64,000 nucleotides of DNA from the NCBI GenBank assembly GCA_965223305.1, contig CBDCWT010000035.1, positions 74,915 through 138,914 on the forward strand. The letters are read 5' to 3'. Shown in pieces: positions 34,529 through 44,300 of the stretch. The stretch is from CBDCWT01 sp965223305. GTDB taxonomy: Bacteria > Planctomycetota > Planctomycetia > Pirellulales > Pirellulaceae. The notes under the pieces were generated by a model. That model saw nothing but the letters and a program-made list of their open reading frames with translations. It did no database searches and was not told where the DNA came from. The translations under genes and the position numbers were made by a program. Position 1 is the stretch's first letter, and the number at the start of each line of letters is the position of its first letter.

Positions 34529-36715
34529 TTAGGAGGTTGTGGAGGCTTCCTCGAACTTCTTGCGGATCCAACGGCGGAAGGACTCGTAAAGATGTTTACC
34601 GATCGTGTCGTTGCGGTCCCAGAATGTTGCAACTCCGGTCTGTCCAGCTCGCAAGGGCTTGCTGCTTTGTTCGTCGAGCGCAACGACTGCGACGAAGCGG
34701 GGCGCGACCGTTTCGTATGTTCTTGCCTGGGAGCTATCCTCAGCATCTGGCGTGGGTTTGACAGCCAAAGGACCGCCGTGGGGGGCACAGAGCGCCTGAT
34801 GAGGTGGCCGCACGGACGCGCGTGGTGACACGCTCTCTAGGGGAGCGAAAAGACGGCCGCCTCCGCGGACTCGTACAGTAACGGGTTGTTGAATCTGATG
34901 TGTGAAGACGTCGACGTCCTCCTGGCTGACCGAGATCTGAATTTCTTTGGCTAGTTGGTTTCCGATGCCGATGACTTCGGCACCTTGAGCGACATAGGTT
35001 CCCAGTAGAGCGTCCAGATTACGCCCGATAACTTGACCGCTGGTGGGAGCCCTCACGATCAGCTGATCGACCTCCCACTCTTTCTGCCGGCGCTGCTTGT
35101 CCAGCGATTCGAGTCGTTTGATTTCTGCTTGGAACTCAGCAAGCCGGCCTTGGTTTTCGTAGCTGCGGCACAACAGTTGGGTTGACTCGATTTCCAACAG
35201 TAGGTCCGCCAGTTCGTTGCGCAGTTGATGGTTGGTCAGAACGACGAGCGGGGCCCCCTCGGCCACCGTCTGTCCATTAGCGACTTGGATGTTCTCCACA
35301 AAACCGGGGCTCCCAGCCCGCACGACCGCCATCGGTGCGAATTCGACAATGGCGGGTGCGCTGACAGTGCCTGGCCAGGGAACGGTCGTCAACAGCAGGC
35401 TGCTCGCGGCAGCGGCGCTCGCCAGCTTAAGGACGAAGCCGCCGCGTTGGCGGCTGGTGAGCGATGGGTCAGAGGCGAAGAATTTACAAAATCGCGCTAG
35501 GGGCACTCCCAGCCACATGATTCCTGCCAGGATACCGAGCACAAGTCCCGCACCTGCGAACATTGCCGTCGCCGCGATTAGCAGAGTCGCGGATACCAAG
35601 ATCCGCCAGATCATCGCCGCGATGCCGTACAGGCGGATGATGCCGTCTTTGTTTTGAGTCCAGCGCGGGCAGGTACTCGGCAGTCCGAGCAGGTAGCGGC
35701 TGCCCAAATAGAGCAGATACCGCTGCCCGTTCGTGTAGAGGTTGGGGATTTCTAAGAAGTCAGACAACACATAGTAGCCATCGAATCGCATCAGTGGGTT
35801 CGCGTTGAAGAGAATCGTTGTCAAGCTTGCCATCAAGACTACGTTGAAGGCAATGTCGTTGAGCGGCCCCACGTCTGTGTGACACCAGACGATTGCTGCG
35901 ATTGATGCGAACAACAGTTCTATGTACATGCCCGCGATCGCCGTATGGATGCGTTGCCATTTCGATGCAAAACGCCAAGAGGAAGTCACGTCGACGCATG
36001 CCAGCGGAGCGAAGAGGATAAAGACAATGCCAACTTCTCGCACCGAACCTCCATATCGTTTGCAGACCAATCCGTGCGAAGTTTCGTGGACGATCTTCAA
36101 CCCCAGCCAGCTTAGGCCGAGCCACAGCCAGCGTCCGGGTGCGAGGATGCCATCCGCGGCGCCCAGGAAGCGATCCCATTGGGGCAGTAGGTTTGCCCCG
36201 GCCACAAACGCCAGCACAGTGAATAACCCCCAGCCGAGCGGTCCGTGGAGCCATCCCAGCCAGGGTGCGATCGCCTTAAGAAACGGATCCGGCTGCATTA
36301 CTGGAAGGCGAATGAAGAGCGGATTCAGCTTGGGCAATAGACTGCTTTGAGCGGCCTTGTGAGCGGCTGTCATCAACCGCCCAGTTTGTGCCGATTCCGG
36401 CGTGTGAGCGAGTCCAGTGTCCACCAGCCACTTAGCAATGCTCGCAGTCTCGTCTTGGGTGAAGGCTTGATCGCCCAGTGTGGCGGCCGTGGCATGCAGA
36501 GCATCTGCGACTGACGTCGAGCCGTCTAGCAGCGAGATGAACCTGTATTCGGCAATCCCGATACGATAGTACTTGCTCGTGACCGGATCCTCGATCAGAT
36601 ACCCAGGTTTGCCGTCCAACGTTTGTGGCGTGAACACCAGGTCTGCCCGCAACTTCAGCACGATGCGGCCGAGTTCTCGAATTTGATGGTCTATTTTTGG
36701 TTCCAAAGTCACCAT
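34529..36715 (-). CDS. M50-type membrane metalloprotease fused to a HlyD-like adaptor
   Basis: A 728-residue membrane protein. Residues 1-100 look like a PqqD-type winged domain. A site-2 protease-like core follows: KIVHETSHG (zinc HExxH, residues 210-214), and NANPLMRFDGYY with D312 as third ligand, among several membrane helices. From about residue 430 there is a biotinyl-lipoyl/HlyD part: APMAVVRAGSPGFVENIQV, a coiled-coil hairpin, and PTSGQVIGRNLDALLGTYV. The arrangement matches the 'putative peptide zinc metalloprotease' YydH-like family often found with peptide or adhesin export. ATG at 36715 overlaps the stop of the GAF-HlyD gene by 7 bases, so the two are coupled. Confidence 0.85.
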   Translation of the reverse strand: MVTLEPKIDHQIRELGRIVLKLRADLVFTPQTLDGKPGYLIEDPVTSKYYRIGIAEYRFISLLDGSTSVADALHATAATLGDQAFTQDETASIAKWLVDTGLAHTPESAQTGRLMTAAHKAAQSSLLPKLNPLFIRLPVMQPDPFLKAIAPWLGWLHGPLGWGLFTVLAFVAGANLLPQWDRFLGAADGILAPGRWLWLGLSWLGLKIVHETSHGLVCKRYGGSVREVGIVFILFAPLACVDVTSSWRFASKWQRIHTAIAGMYIELLFASIAAIVWCHTDVGPLNDIAFNVVLMASLTTILFNANPLMRFDGYYVLSDFLEIPNLYTNGQRYLLYLGSRYLLGLPSTCPRWTQNKDGIIRLYGIAAMIWRILVSATLLIAATAMFAGAGLVLGILAGIMWLGVPLARFCKFFASDPSLTSRQRGGFVLKLASAAAASSLLLTTVPWPGTVSAPAIVEFAPMAVVRAGSPGFVENIQVANGQTVAEGAPLVVLTNHQLRNELADLLLEIESTQLLCRSYENQGRLAEFQAEIKRLESLDKQRRQKEWEVDQLIVRAPTSGQVIGRNLDALLGTYVAQGAEVIGIGNQLAKEIQISVSQEDVDVFTHQIQQPVTVRVRGGGRLFAPLESVSPRASVRPPHQALCAPHGGPLAVKPTPDAEDSSQARTYETVAPRFVAVVALDEQSSKPLRAGQTGVATFWDRNDTIGKHLYESFRRWIRKKFEEASTTS

Positions 36716-38586
36716 CCCAGCCACAACAAGAGAGTTTCGCACGGCTTGTGAAACAGGTTCCAAACAAGGGGGCGGGGGGCGCTGATAATCGTCGCTCGCC
36801 CTTTCATTCCCGGTCGAAGCTGTCGATCGGTGTTGTCCAACGGCACTTCGGCGACAAACACGTTTCGATCGTCGCGAATCTCCGAGCGAGGGAAAATATT
36901 CGCAATCTGGCCACGCCACTTCCGCCATGGATAGGCCTCCAGCCGCACCTCGACCTCGGCGCCCTCGCGAACATAGTTAATCTCACGATCCTCGATGGCG
37001 ATCTCCACCAAAAGCCGATCGAGCGGCGCGATTTCGAATAGCGATTCACCGATCTTCAGCGGCGCGCCCTCGACTTTTTCCAGGTCGCCGCTGATCACAA
37101 TTCCCTCAAGCGGGCTGCGTATTTCTAAGTTCTCGCCCCGGTGCCGGAGAAGTTGTTGTTTGAGTTCTAACCGCTGCATCTCGAGCTTGGCTCGCTGCGC
37201 GGCGGCCACTTTGTCCTCTGCCAACGTTGCGTCTCGCTCCTTCCTCGCCCGGTTGAACTCGGCTTCAAGTCCCGCTAGTTCCCACTTGATTTCACGTCCG
37301 TCCATTTCCGCAAGCAGCTCGTCTTGAGCAACGATCGTTCCCGGTTCGACGCGTGATTGTTTGAGAATCCCGTCGTAAGGTGCCACGACGACTCGCCGTA
37401 CCACCGGCTCAACAGTGCACGCACAGCGGACTTTGTAGGGAAACGGCACTGCCAGAAGACTTGCGGTGAGGACAATCGCAGCACCGGCCAGCAAACGTCG
37501 TCGAAGTCGGGATCCGGCGAGCAGTGTGCTGGCCGTCTTCGACAAGACACCACGCTGAGCCTGCTGGAAGAGGCGTAAAGTTGAGCCGATCGGCCGTTCA
37601 CATGCCTCGATGAAGTTCAAGTTGACTTCACTGTTGCGCAGATCCTGCTCGCCCAGAAAAAACCAAGCACCCACAATCGTCTCGTTGTCGTCGCGGAGTG
37701 GGGAGCTGACCAGACACTCCGCCGCCGTTGTGATGAGCAGTTTGTCGTGTGCTAGCCCGCCTTGCCGCTGGCCGTCGTCGGTCGCAGGCCAAATCGTCAA
37801 CTCGTTCCGCACAAGTGCTTCGTCGAGGACCGCTTCCATCATGCGGATATGTTCGGCACGTTTGTCGAACCGGGCCGTTCCGGACACCGCCACCAAGCGG
37901 CAATGGGTGGTCCCACGCGAGCAAAGCCCCAGGACAACTTGCTGGCAGTTGAGGTGTTCGTGCAGTTCATTGACCAGCCGGATGCCAGCTTCCTCCAAGT
38001 TTTCCGACGCTTCCAAGTTAGCCAGCAACTCGATAAGCGAGGCTGTTGCCTGCGCCTCGACCTCGGCCTGTCGTGCTTGTCCCAGGACCTGCCAGAGGGC
38101 GACGTGGGCGGCAATCAACTGGTGGACGACGACGATCTGGTCGACAGATTGTCCGCTCTGGTGATAGACGGTCGCCAACGCGTCCGGCGGAGAACCCTTC
38201 AGCAGGATGGGTGCAGTTACGGCGATCCCGCCGCCTTGCGGCAGATCGATAGCGTTGATTTGCACGGTGCCATGCCGGCAGGCATCGTTGGACCAAGTGA
38301 GGAGTTGTTGTCGCAGCTCTGGCGAGTGGCCTTCAGAGGAGCTGTGCACGAGACGGTCGTTCCAACTTTCCCCATGCCGTTCCAGATAGACCATCAGTGA
38401 CGGCTCGGTGGCCTCCACCACTGTCCGGGCAATTGCTGAAATCGTGTCCCGCTTGTTGTGGTTACCAGTAACGGCGCGGAGCAACTTCTGCTGGAGTTCG
38501 CGCAAGGGTCCTGTGTCCGCAACGGTGGACGAACCGGCTGCCACGGCGTGAGTAGGTGAACGAGAGTCGGCCGTCGAGCTCGTCAT
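36709..38586 (-). CDS. GAF-domain protein fused to a membrane HlyD-type adaptor
   Basis: About 625 residues. The first 350 residues contain one or two GAF-like sensor regions (VEATEPSLMVYLERHGESW; ELHEHLNCQQVVLGLC). One membrane helix (about 370-390, LAGAAIVLTASLLAVPFPY) is followed by HlyD elements: VVVAPYDGILKQSRVEPGT and IRSPLEGIVISGDLEKVEG around a coiled coil, then a barrel with INYVREGAEVEVRLEAYPW. A cytoplasmic sensor joined to a periplasmic adaptor is unusual and suggests that export or assembly is gated by an intracellular signal. ATG at 38586 is taken; the frame is open to 38643. Confidence 0.82.
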   Translation of the reverse strand: MTSSTADSRSPTHAVAAGSSTVADTGPLRELQQKLLRAVTGNHNKRDTISAIARTVVEATEPSLMVYLERHGESWNDRLVHSSSEGHSPELRQQLLTWSNDACRHGTVQINAIDLPQGGGIAVTAPILLKGSPPDALATVYHQSGQSVDQIVVVHQLIAAHVALWQVLGQARQAEVEAQATASLIELLANLEASENLEEAGIRLVNELHEHLNCQQVVLGLCSRGTTHCRLVAVSGTARFDKRAEHIRMMEAVLDEALVRNELTIWPATDDGQRQGGLAHDKLLITTAAECLVSSPLRDDNETIVGAWFFLGEQDLRNSEVNLNFIEACERPIGSTLRLFQQAQRGVLSKTASTLLAGSRLRRRLLAGAAIVLTASLLAVPFPYKVRCACTVEPVVRRVVVAPYDGILKQSRVEPGTIVAQDELLAEMDGREIKWELAGLEAEFNRARKERDATLAEDKVAAAQRAKLEMQRLELKQQLLRHRGENLEIRSPLEGIVISGDLEKVEGAPLKIGESLFEIAPLDRLLVEIAIEDREINYVREGAEVEVRLEAYPWRKWRGQIANIFPRSEIRDDRNVFVAEVPLDNTDRQLRPGMKGRATIISAPRPLVWNLFHKPCETLLLWLGW

Positions 38587-38667
38587 AACCCACAGAACTC
38601 CGAGAAATTGTGGAAACGGACTCCAAGGAGCCGTACGTAACACAAAGATAGCTCAGCCTGCATCTCT

Positions 38668-40602
38668 TCACGCCTCAGCCAAGGTCGCCAGCACTCCCTC
38701 CAGCCACCGGTCGTGGGCGAACATCTGCTGTCGTTGAATGAAGTTGAGCCGTTCGACTCGGTGTTGCAGCTTGGTGACCTCTGCTGAAAAGTCGGTGCGG
38801 GATTCGCCGCCTTCGCCTGCCGACCGTGCGATACGTTCAGCCAGGCGTGGGCCGTGCAGGCGGATCAGTTGGTCGTCGGCTGCCACGAAGAACTGACAAG
38901 AGCCAGGCTCTCCCTGCCGCGCGGCACGGCCGATCAACTGGCGATCGATACGTGCCGATTCGTGTTGTTCGGTTCCGAGCACGTGCAGCCCGCCCGCCTC
39001 GCGTGCGCCTGGACCGAGTTTGATGTCGGTGCCACGGCCGGCCATGTTGGTTGCGATGGTGATCGCGCCGAGTTGTCCCGATTGGGCCACAATCTGTGCT
39101 TCTTCTTCGTCTTGCTTGCCGTTAAGCAGACGGAAGGGGATTCCTGCTGCCTGTAGTCGCCCAGCCAGGAGTTCGCTCATTTCAATGGTGCGAGTTCCAA
39201 CCAGCACCGGCTGCTTCGTGGCATGAATCCGGCCCAACTCTTCTGTGATGGCTGCGAACTTGCACTTCTGGTCCGCAAAGTACCTAGTGGGTCGCGTTCG
39301 CCGCGCGCTCGGCTTGCGTGGGGGAATCACTACCACCGGCAGACCGTAGAAGTACTTCAATTCACTCTCGTTGCCCGTCGCAGTTCCGGTCATCCCGCAC
39401 ATCCCACGATAGAGAGCAAAGAAGCGTTGCCGGGTGATGTGGCCCAACGGCTGCTGCTCAGGTGTGGGAGCCAGACCTTCCTTGACTTCGATCGCTTGAT
39501 GCAGGCCGTCGCGCCAATTGCGGTCAGGCGCGACGCGCCCGGTATTCTGATCGACCAGCATGATCTTCTCGGCGTCCACGATATAGTGCACATCTCTGTT
39601 CATCAGCAACTGAGCTTGGAGTGCTTGCCGGACGTAGACAGTCCAAGGTCGCAACAGACCGTGCTGGGCGGCCTGGCGGCCGACATCGGCGATCTTCACG
39701 AGCCCTTGCTTCGTGAGGCAAACGCGATGAGCGACTTTATCAATGAAATAGTCGTGGTCGGCCGTCAAGCGGGCGGCCGTCTCGCGGGCGATCGAGTAGG
39801 GACGATCGTTCACTGGCTCGCTGCCACCGACACCTCCGGATAGCACCAGCGGTGTCGTCGCCTCGTCGATCAGCACGCTGTCCACTTCATCCACGACACA
39901 GAACGCGAACCCGCGCTGCATCAGTTCGGTGGCAGATGCTGATCGGCCGGACAACCGCTCCCGGTAGCGTTGACCCAGGCGAGGCTTGTGTCTGGCCAAC
40001 AGTTGTGCTTGATCTCGCAGGTAATCAAATCCGAATTCATAGCCTGGACCGTAGGTGACATCGCAGAGATAGGCCTGCCGTTTCTCTGTCGGTGAGCTAG
40101 CAGGCTGCAGGAAACCGGCGGACATTCCCAGGAGTTGAAAAACCGGGCCCATTAGCTCGAAGTCGCGGCGAGCAAGATAGTCGTTGACCGTCAAGACGTG
40201 CGCACCTTTCCCGGTCAAGCCATGGATGAAGGCGGGCAGCGCGGCCACGAACGTCTTTCCTTCGCCTGTTTGCATCTCTGCGATCTTGCCGCGTGCCAAC
40301 GTCAGGCCCCCGAGCAACTGCACGTCGTAAAGGTCGATGCCCAGGGCTCGGCGCGCGGCTTCGTGACACAGCGCCAATCCAGGAAGAAGAATGTCCTTGG
40401 AGACGGGGTCGATTCCATCTTCGACCGCGCGGCGAAGTTGGCTCGTGCGATCGACGAGTTCGCTGTCAGGGGCGCGGCGAAGCGAGTCGGCCTGCTCGCG
40501 AATCATCTGGACCGCGCTGCGATCACGCGGAGGTGGCGACGAGCCCGTTGGTAGCAGCGCCTCGACGCTTTGGAACCAGTTTGAACTTACTAGACTCGCC
40601 AT
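38668..40602 (-). CDS. secA2: accessory SecA-type ATPase, short form
   Basis: A 644-residue SecA homologue (housekeeping SecA is usually 840-1000). Walker A is KIAEMQTGEGKT (residues 106-117), the DEAD-type box is VVDEVDSVLIDEA (237-248), and the second NBD shows MAGRGTDIKLGPG and LIGRAARQGEPGS, where most SecA proteins have GRSGRQGDPG. The preprotein cross-linking domain (LTKQGLVKIADVG) is present. The C-terminal scaffold is short and the zinc-binding tail is missing. ATP-driven protein translocation at the inner membrane is the family role. The context (two HlyD fusions downstream, a giant surface protein divergent upstream) points to a specialised client. The ATG at 40602 lies 727 bases from the opposite gene start. 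Confidence 0.9.
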   Translation of the reverse strand: MASLVSSNWFQSVEALLPTGSSPPPRDRSAVQMIREQADSLRRAPDSELVDRTSQLRRAVEDGIDPVSKDILLPGLALCHEAARRALGIDLYDVQLLGGLTLARGKIAEMQTGEGKTFVAALPAFIHGLTGKGAHVLTVNDYLARRDFELMGPVFQLLGMSAGFLQPASSPTEKRQAYLCDVTYGPGYEFGFDYLRDQAQLLARHKPRLGQRYRERLSGRSASATELMQRGFAFCVVDEVDSVLIDEATTPLVLSGGVGGSEPVNDRPYSIARETAARLTADHDYFIDKVAHRVCLTKQGLVKIADVGRQAAQHGLLRPWTVYVRQALQAQLLMNRDVHYIVDAEKIMLVDQNTGRVAPDRNWRDGLHQAIEVKEGLAPTPEQQPLGHITRQRFFALYRGMCGMTGTATGNESELKYFYGLPVVVIPPRKPSARRTRPTRYFADQKCKFAAITEELGRIHATKQPVLVGTRTIEMSELLAGRLQAAGIPFRLLNGKQDEEEAQIVAQSGQLGAITIATNMAGRGTDIKLGPGAREAGGLHVLGTEQHESARIDRQLIGRAARQGEPGSCQFFVAADDQLIRLHGPRLAERIARSAGEGGESRTDFSAEVTKLQHRVERLNFIQRQQMFAHDRWLEGVLATLAEA

Positions 40603-40675
40603 GGGCCAAGCGCGGTTTCTGCGGGGCTATTTCGCTCGAATCTCCTCGAAATACTAGGTTTCCGTACCACTTCTC

Positions 40676-40891
40676 GCCGGAGAATTCACCCGAATTGGTC
40701 TCAATTGGCAATTACGAACCTACGCACACCATGATCAGTCGAGCCGCGTTAGCGGCCGGTTCGAACCACAAGACTGCTGCAGTTCTTGCCGGAGAATTCG
40801 CCTGAGTTGGTCTCAATTGCAGTTACGGACCCTCGCACACCAAGATTAGCCGAGCCGCGTTAGCGGCCGGTTCGAACCACAAGACCGCTGC
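40676..40891. repeat. two tandem copies of a 105-base repeat
   Basis: Units at 40676-40780 and 40787-40891 (period about 111). Both hold GCCGGAGAATTC, TTGGTCTCAATTG, and end GAGCCGCGTTAGCGGCCGGT followed by TCGAACCACAAGAC. About 85% identical by eye. Within each, GCCGCGTTAGCGGC is a small hairpin. Confidence 0.8.
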
Positions 40892-40977
40892 CACCGACGC
40901 TTGGCCGACGACGCGCGAAGCTGTGCTCCCGAATGTTGAACGGGCCGGACAAAGGTGGGTCCAGTTAAGGGAGTTTT

Positions 40978-41046
40978 GTAGCCGAATTCGCCAGAATTTG
41001 GACGAGTCGGCAGTTCACCGAACCAAACTCTGGCGAGTTCGGCTAC
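40978..41046. repeat. hairpin repeat GTAGCCGAACTCGCCAGAGT family
   Basis: Left arm GTAGCCGAATTCGCCAGAAT followed by TTGG, right arm CCAAACTCTGGCGAGTTCGG followed by CTAC, with about 21 bases between. The same arm occurs at 21340-21363 and near 21497-21521, so this is a dispersed family; its hairpin form is complete here. Confidence 0.8.
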
Positions 41047-41329
41047 CTGATGAGTTCGGCTCCCTGGCGAGTTCGGTTGCGTTCTAGAGAGCTCGGCTAC
41101 GATCGGAGAGCGGCAGAACGTCGGGGAAAAGTCCTTAACGGCGTCGTGTGTGAGGGTTGTGATGCCTCTGCCGAGAACAACAGTGAGCTCAACGAAAGAG
41201 ACTGCTGTGAACTATGTTTTCAATAGCTCCCGTGGTTCTCGGTTCTGCCTCTTTCTCTTCGACCGCTCCTGTTTAAGCCGGGGACGGGTTAGATGATTTG
41301 TATCGGTCTTGACTGCAGGGGGATCTCCC

Positions 41330-44300
41330 TTGAGTAGTGTGTTTGAAAAGTCTCGCGTTTGGTTCAGAGAGTTTACGACGTTGTTTGGCAAACGCGGTGC
41401 ACCCGCTGCTGATCAACATGAAGAGCCTCGTCTGCTGGAGTTGACGGGGCTCGAAGACCGGTTGCTGATGAGTGCTACGCCAGTCAGCCCCGAGATGGTG
41501 GAGCAGAACGGAGGAGAGTCGGCTACGCCGGAACCGGCTCCCGAAGTTCACGGTGAACTGCTTGCCCCCGGAGTGGACGCGGACGATTGGCAGCTGGGCA
41601 GCGCACAGCAACCTGCCATCGAGGACGAAGCCGATCCTACGAATCTGGCCGAAGACGATACGCTGGAACAGCTCGCCGCAGGGACGAGTACCGCCGGTGA
41701 TGACGATGGTGGCTTCGTACTGCAGTGGCACGGCAGCCTCGATGTCAGCCAGCCGCTACCAGCTGATGTTACTGCCGATTCACTGAACGCCACACAAGAC
41801 GGCCAGACTCAGGTTCGTCATGAGCTGGTTTTCGTCGACACTCAGACACAGGATTACGAGCAGTTCGTCGAAGAACTCTTGGCTTCCGGAGATGACCAGC
41901 GCCAGCTAGAAGTGGTGTTGCTCGATGGGCAGCGCGACGGTGTCGAGCAGATCACCGAGGTGTTGGGCTCCTACGACAGCCTGGACGCTGTACATGTGGT
42001 TTCACACGGGACCGATGGGGCCGTAAAGCTCGGCAGCGGCTGGCTGTCGATGGACAATATCAGCGCCTATACGGACGACTTGGTGCAATGGCGCGATGCT
42101 CTGGCTGGCGATGCTGACTTGCTGTTCTATGGCTGTGATCTTGCGGCGACAGGCGAAGGTCAGACGCTGCTCGAGTCACTGAGCACGCTCTGCGACTGTG
42201 ATGTAGCGGCGAGCACGGACGATACCGGGTCCGCCGACCTTGGTGGTGACTGGGAACTAGAGTACGAGCTTGGTGCCATCGAGTCGACGGTCATTGTCGG
42301 CCAGTCCTTCCAGTCAGAATGGCAAGGTTTGCTCAACACATTCGTGGTGACCACGACCAATGATGGTGGTGCGGGCTCCTTGCGCCAGGCGATCATTGAC
42401 GCGAACGCGCTTGCAGGACAGGACACGATCACGCTTGGTGCCGGCGTCTACACTTTCACGGTCTTCGGTCAGGAGGAAGACGGTGCGCTTAGCGGAGACC
42501 TGGACATACACGACGACCTTGTGATCACCGGTGCCGGTGCGGATGTCACCACCATCGACGCTGCTTCGCTTGACCGCGTCTTCGACATCTGGTCCGGCAC
42601 GGTCACGATCACTGGTGTCACGATCACCGGCGGTGATGCCAGCGACTCACTGGGTGCCGGTGGTGCCTTTTATGTTGAAAACTCGGCATCGCTAACGCTT
42701 AGTGAAGTCATTGTTACGAACAACAGTGCTGACGACGCCGGTGGTGGCATTGCCAATTCCGGACTGCTGACCCTAACGAACGTCGAAATTAGCAACAACA
42801 CAGCTTACAGTGGAGGCGGTCTTGACAACATCGGCTCCGCAACGGTCTCCAACAGTACTTTCAGTAACAACAACGCCACCTTCGGTGGCGGTATCCGTAA
42901 CGACGGCTTTTCTGCCGACCTGACATTAACCAACGTCACCATCAGCGGCAACACGGCCACCAACCGCGGTGGCGGCTTGCTAAACAACAGAATCGCTACT
43001 CTGGTCAATGTGACCATCGCGGACAACCAGGCGGGGCAGGATGGCGGTGTATATGCAGCGGGTGGGACGACGTCGTTGAAGAACTCGATCGTCGCCGGAA
43101 ACACCTTACTTAATGGAACGACACCGTCCGACTTTGGTGGCTCGGTGTCGAGCCAGGGTTTCAATCTCGTTGGTAACACCAGTGGCAGTTTTGGCTGGGT
43201 TGGCAGCGATCAACAAAACGTCGACCCTCTGCTTGGCACGCTGGCGGACAACGGTGGATTCACGCAGACGCATGCGCTGCTCGCTTCGAGTACTGCGATT
43301 GATGCGGGTACGGCGTCCGGGGCGCCTAGCATTGATCAACGAGGAGTCATTCGCGACAGCAACGTGGATATTGGTGCTTACGAATACACGCTTCCGATTG
43401 CCAATGCCGGGGGCCCTTATCCGCTCGCCGAGGGTGATGATTTGGTGTTGGATGCGACGGGGTCGGTTGACCTTGAAGGCGATACGCTGACGTACAAGTG
43501 GGACCTCGACAACGACGGGAACTACGGTGAGCCGGGTGAGCCGACAACGGACAAACCTACCGTTTCCTGGGCGACGTTGCAGAGTTTTGGCATCGATGAC
43601 GATGGGAGCTATACGATCGGTCTTCAGGTCGACGACGGCAATGGCGGTGTCAATACAACCACCACGGTGATTGATGTGGTCAATACGGCCCCCGTCCTGA
43701 CGGTGACTGGCAGCGGGAGCGTTGACTTAGGGCGAGCGTATACGCTCAATCTGTCGGCCACTGATCCAGGCGACGACACGATTACTAGCTGGACAATCAA
43801 CTGGGGAGACGGCACGATCGAGACGATCGCCGGCAATCCCTCTTCCGTGGCGCACACTTACGCGCAGCTCGGCAACTACAACATCACGGCGTCGGCCACC
43901 GACGAAGACGGGACGTTTTTCCAGAGCGACCTGATCGTGGCGGAGTTCTGGTCCGACAACATCACCAAGTATGACGGAATGACGGGAGACGCGCTGGCGC
44001 AGTCTGCGCCGCGCGGGGATATGGACGGACCGGCTGACGCACTCGTTGGTCCCGACGGACTGCTCTATGTGAGCGGTTTCAGCTCGGATACGGTGCTCCG
44101 CTACGATCTTAGGACGGGTGATTACGTCGACACCCTGGTGGCCGCCGGGGTGGGAGGGCTTGACGGGGCGGCAGGACTCGCGTTCGACCAGGATGGCAAC
44201 CTGCTGGTTGCCAGCTACGAAACCAGCAGCGTCAAGCGTTACGACATCGTAACGGGTGACTACATGGGTGACTTTGTCGCCGCCGGTGCAGGAGGGCTCA

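Larger units (their letters stand above)
40603..41329. other. divergent regulatory region between secA2 and the giant gene, with repeats
   Basis: About 727 bases containing a tandem repeat (40676-40891) and a hairpin (40978-41046), then TGAGTTCGGCTCCCTGGCGA and further partial copies of GAGTTCGGCTAC to 41100. From 41150 on, sequence is less repetitive and probably holds the giant gene's promoter and leader. No gene is seen. Confidence 0.65.

Noticed and set aside
40676..40891. CRISPR array
   Set aside because: Only two long units, nearly continuous, with no spacers and no cas genes.
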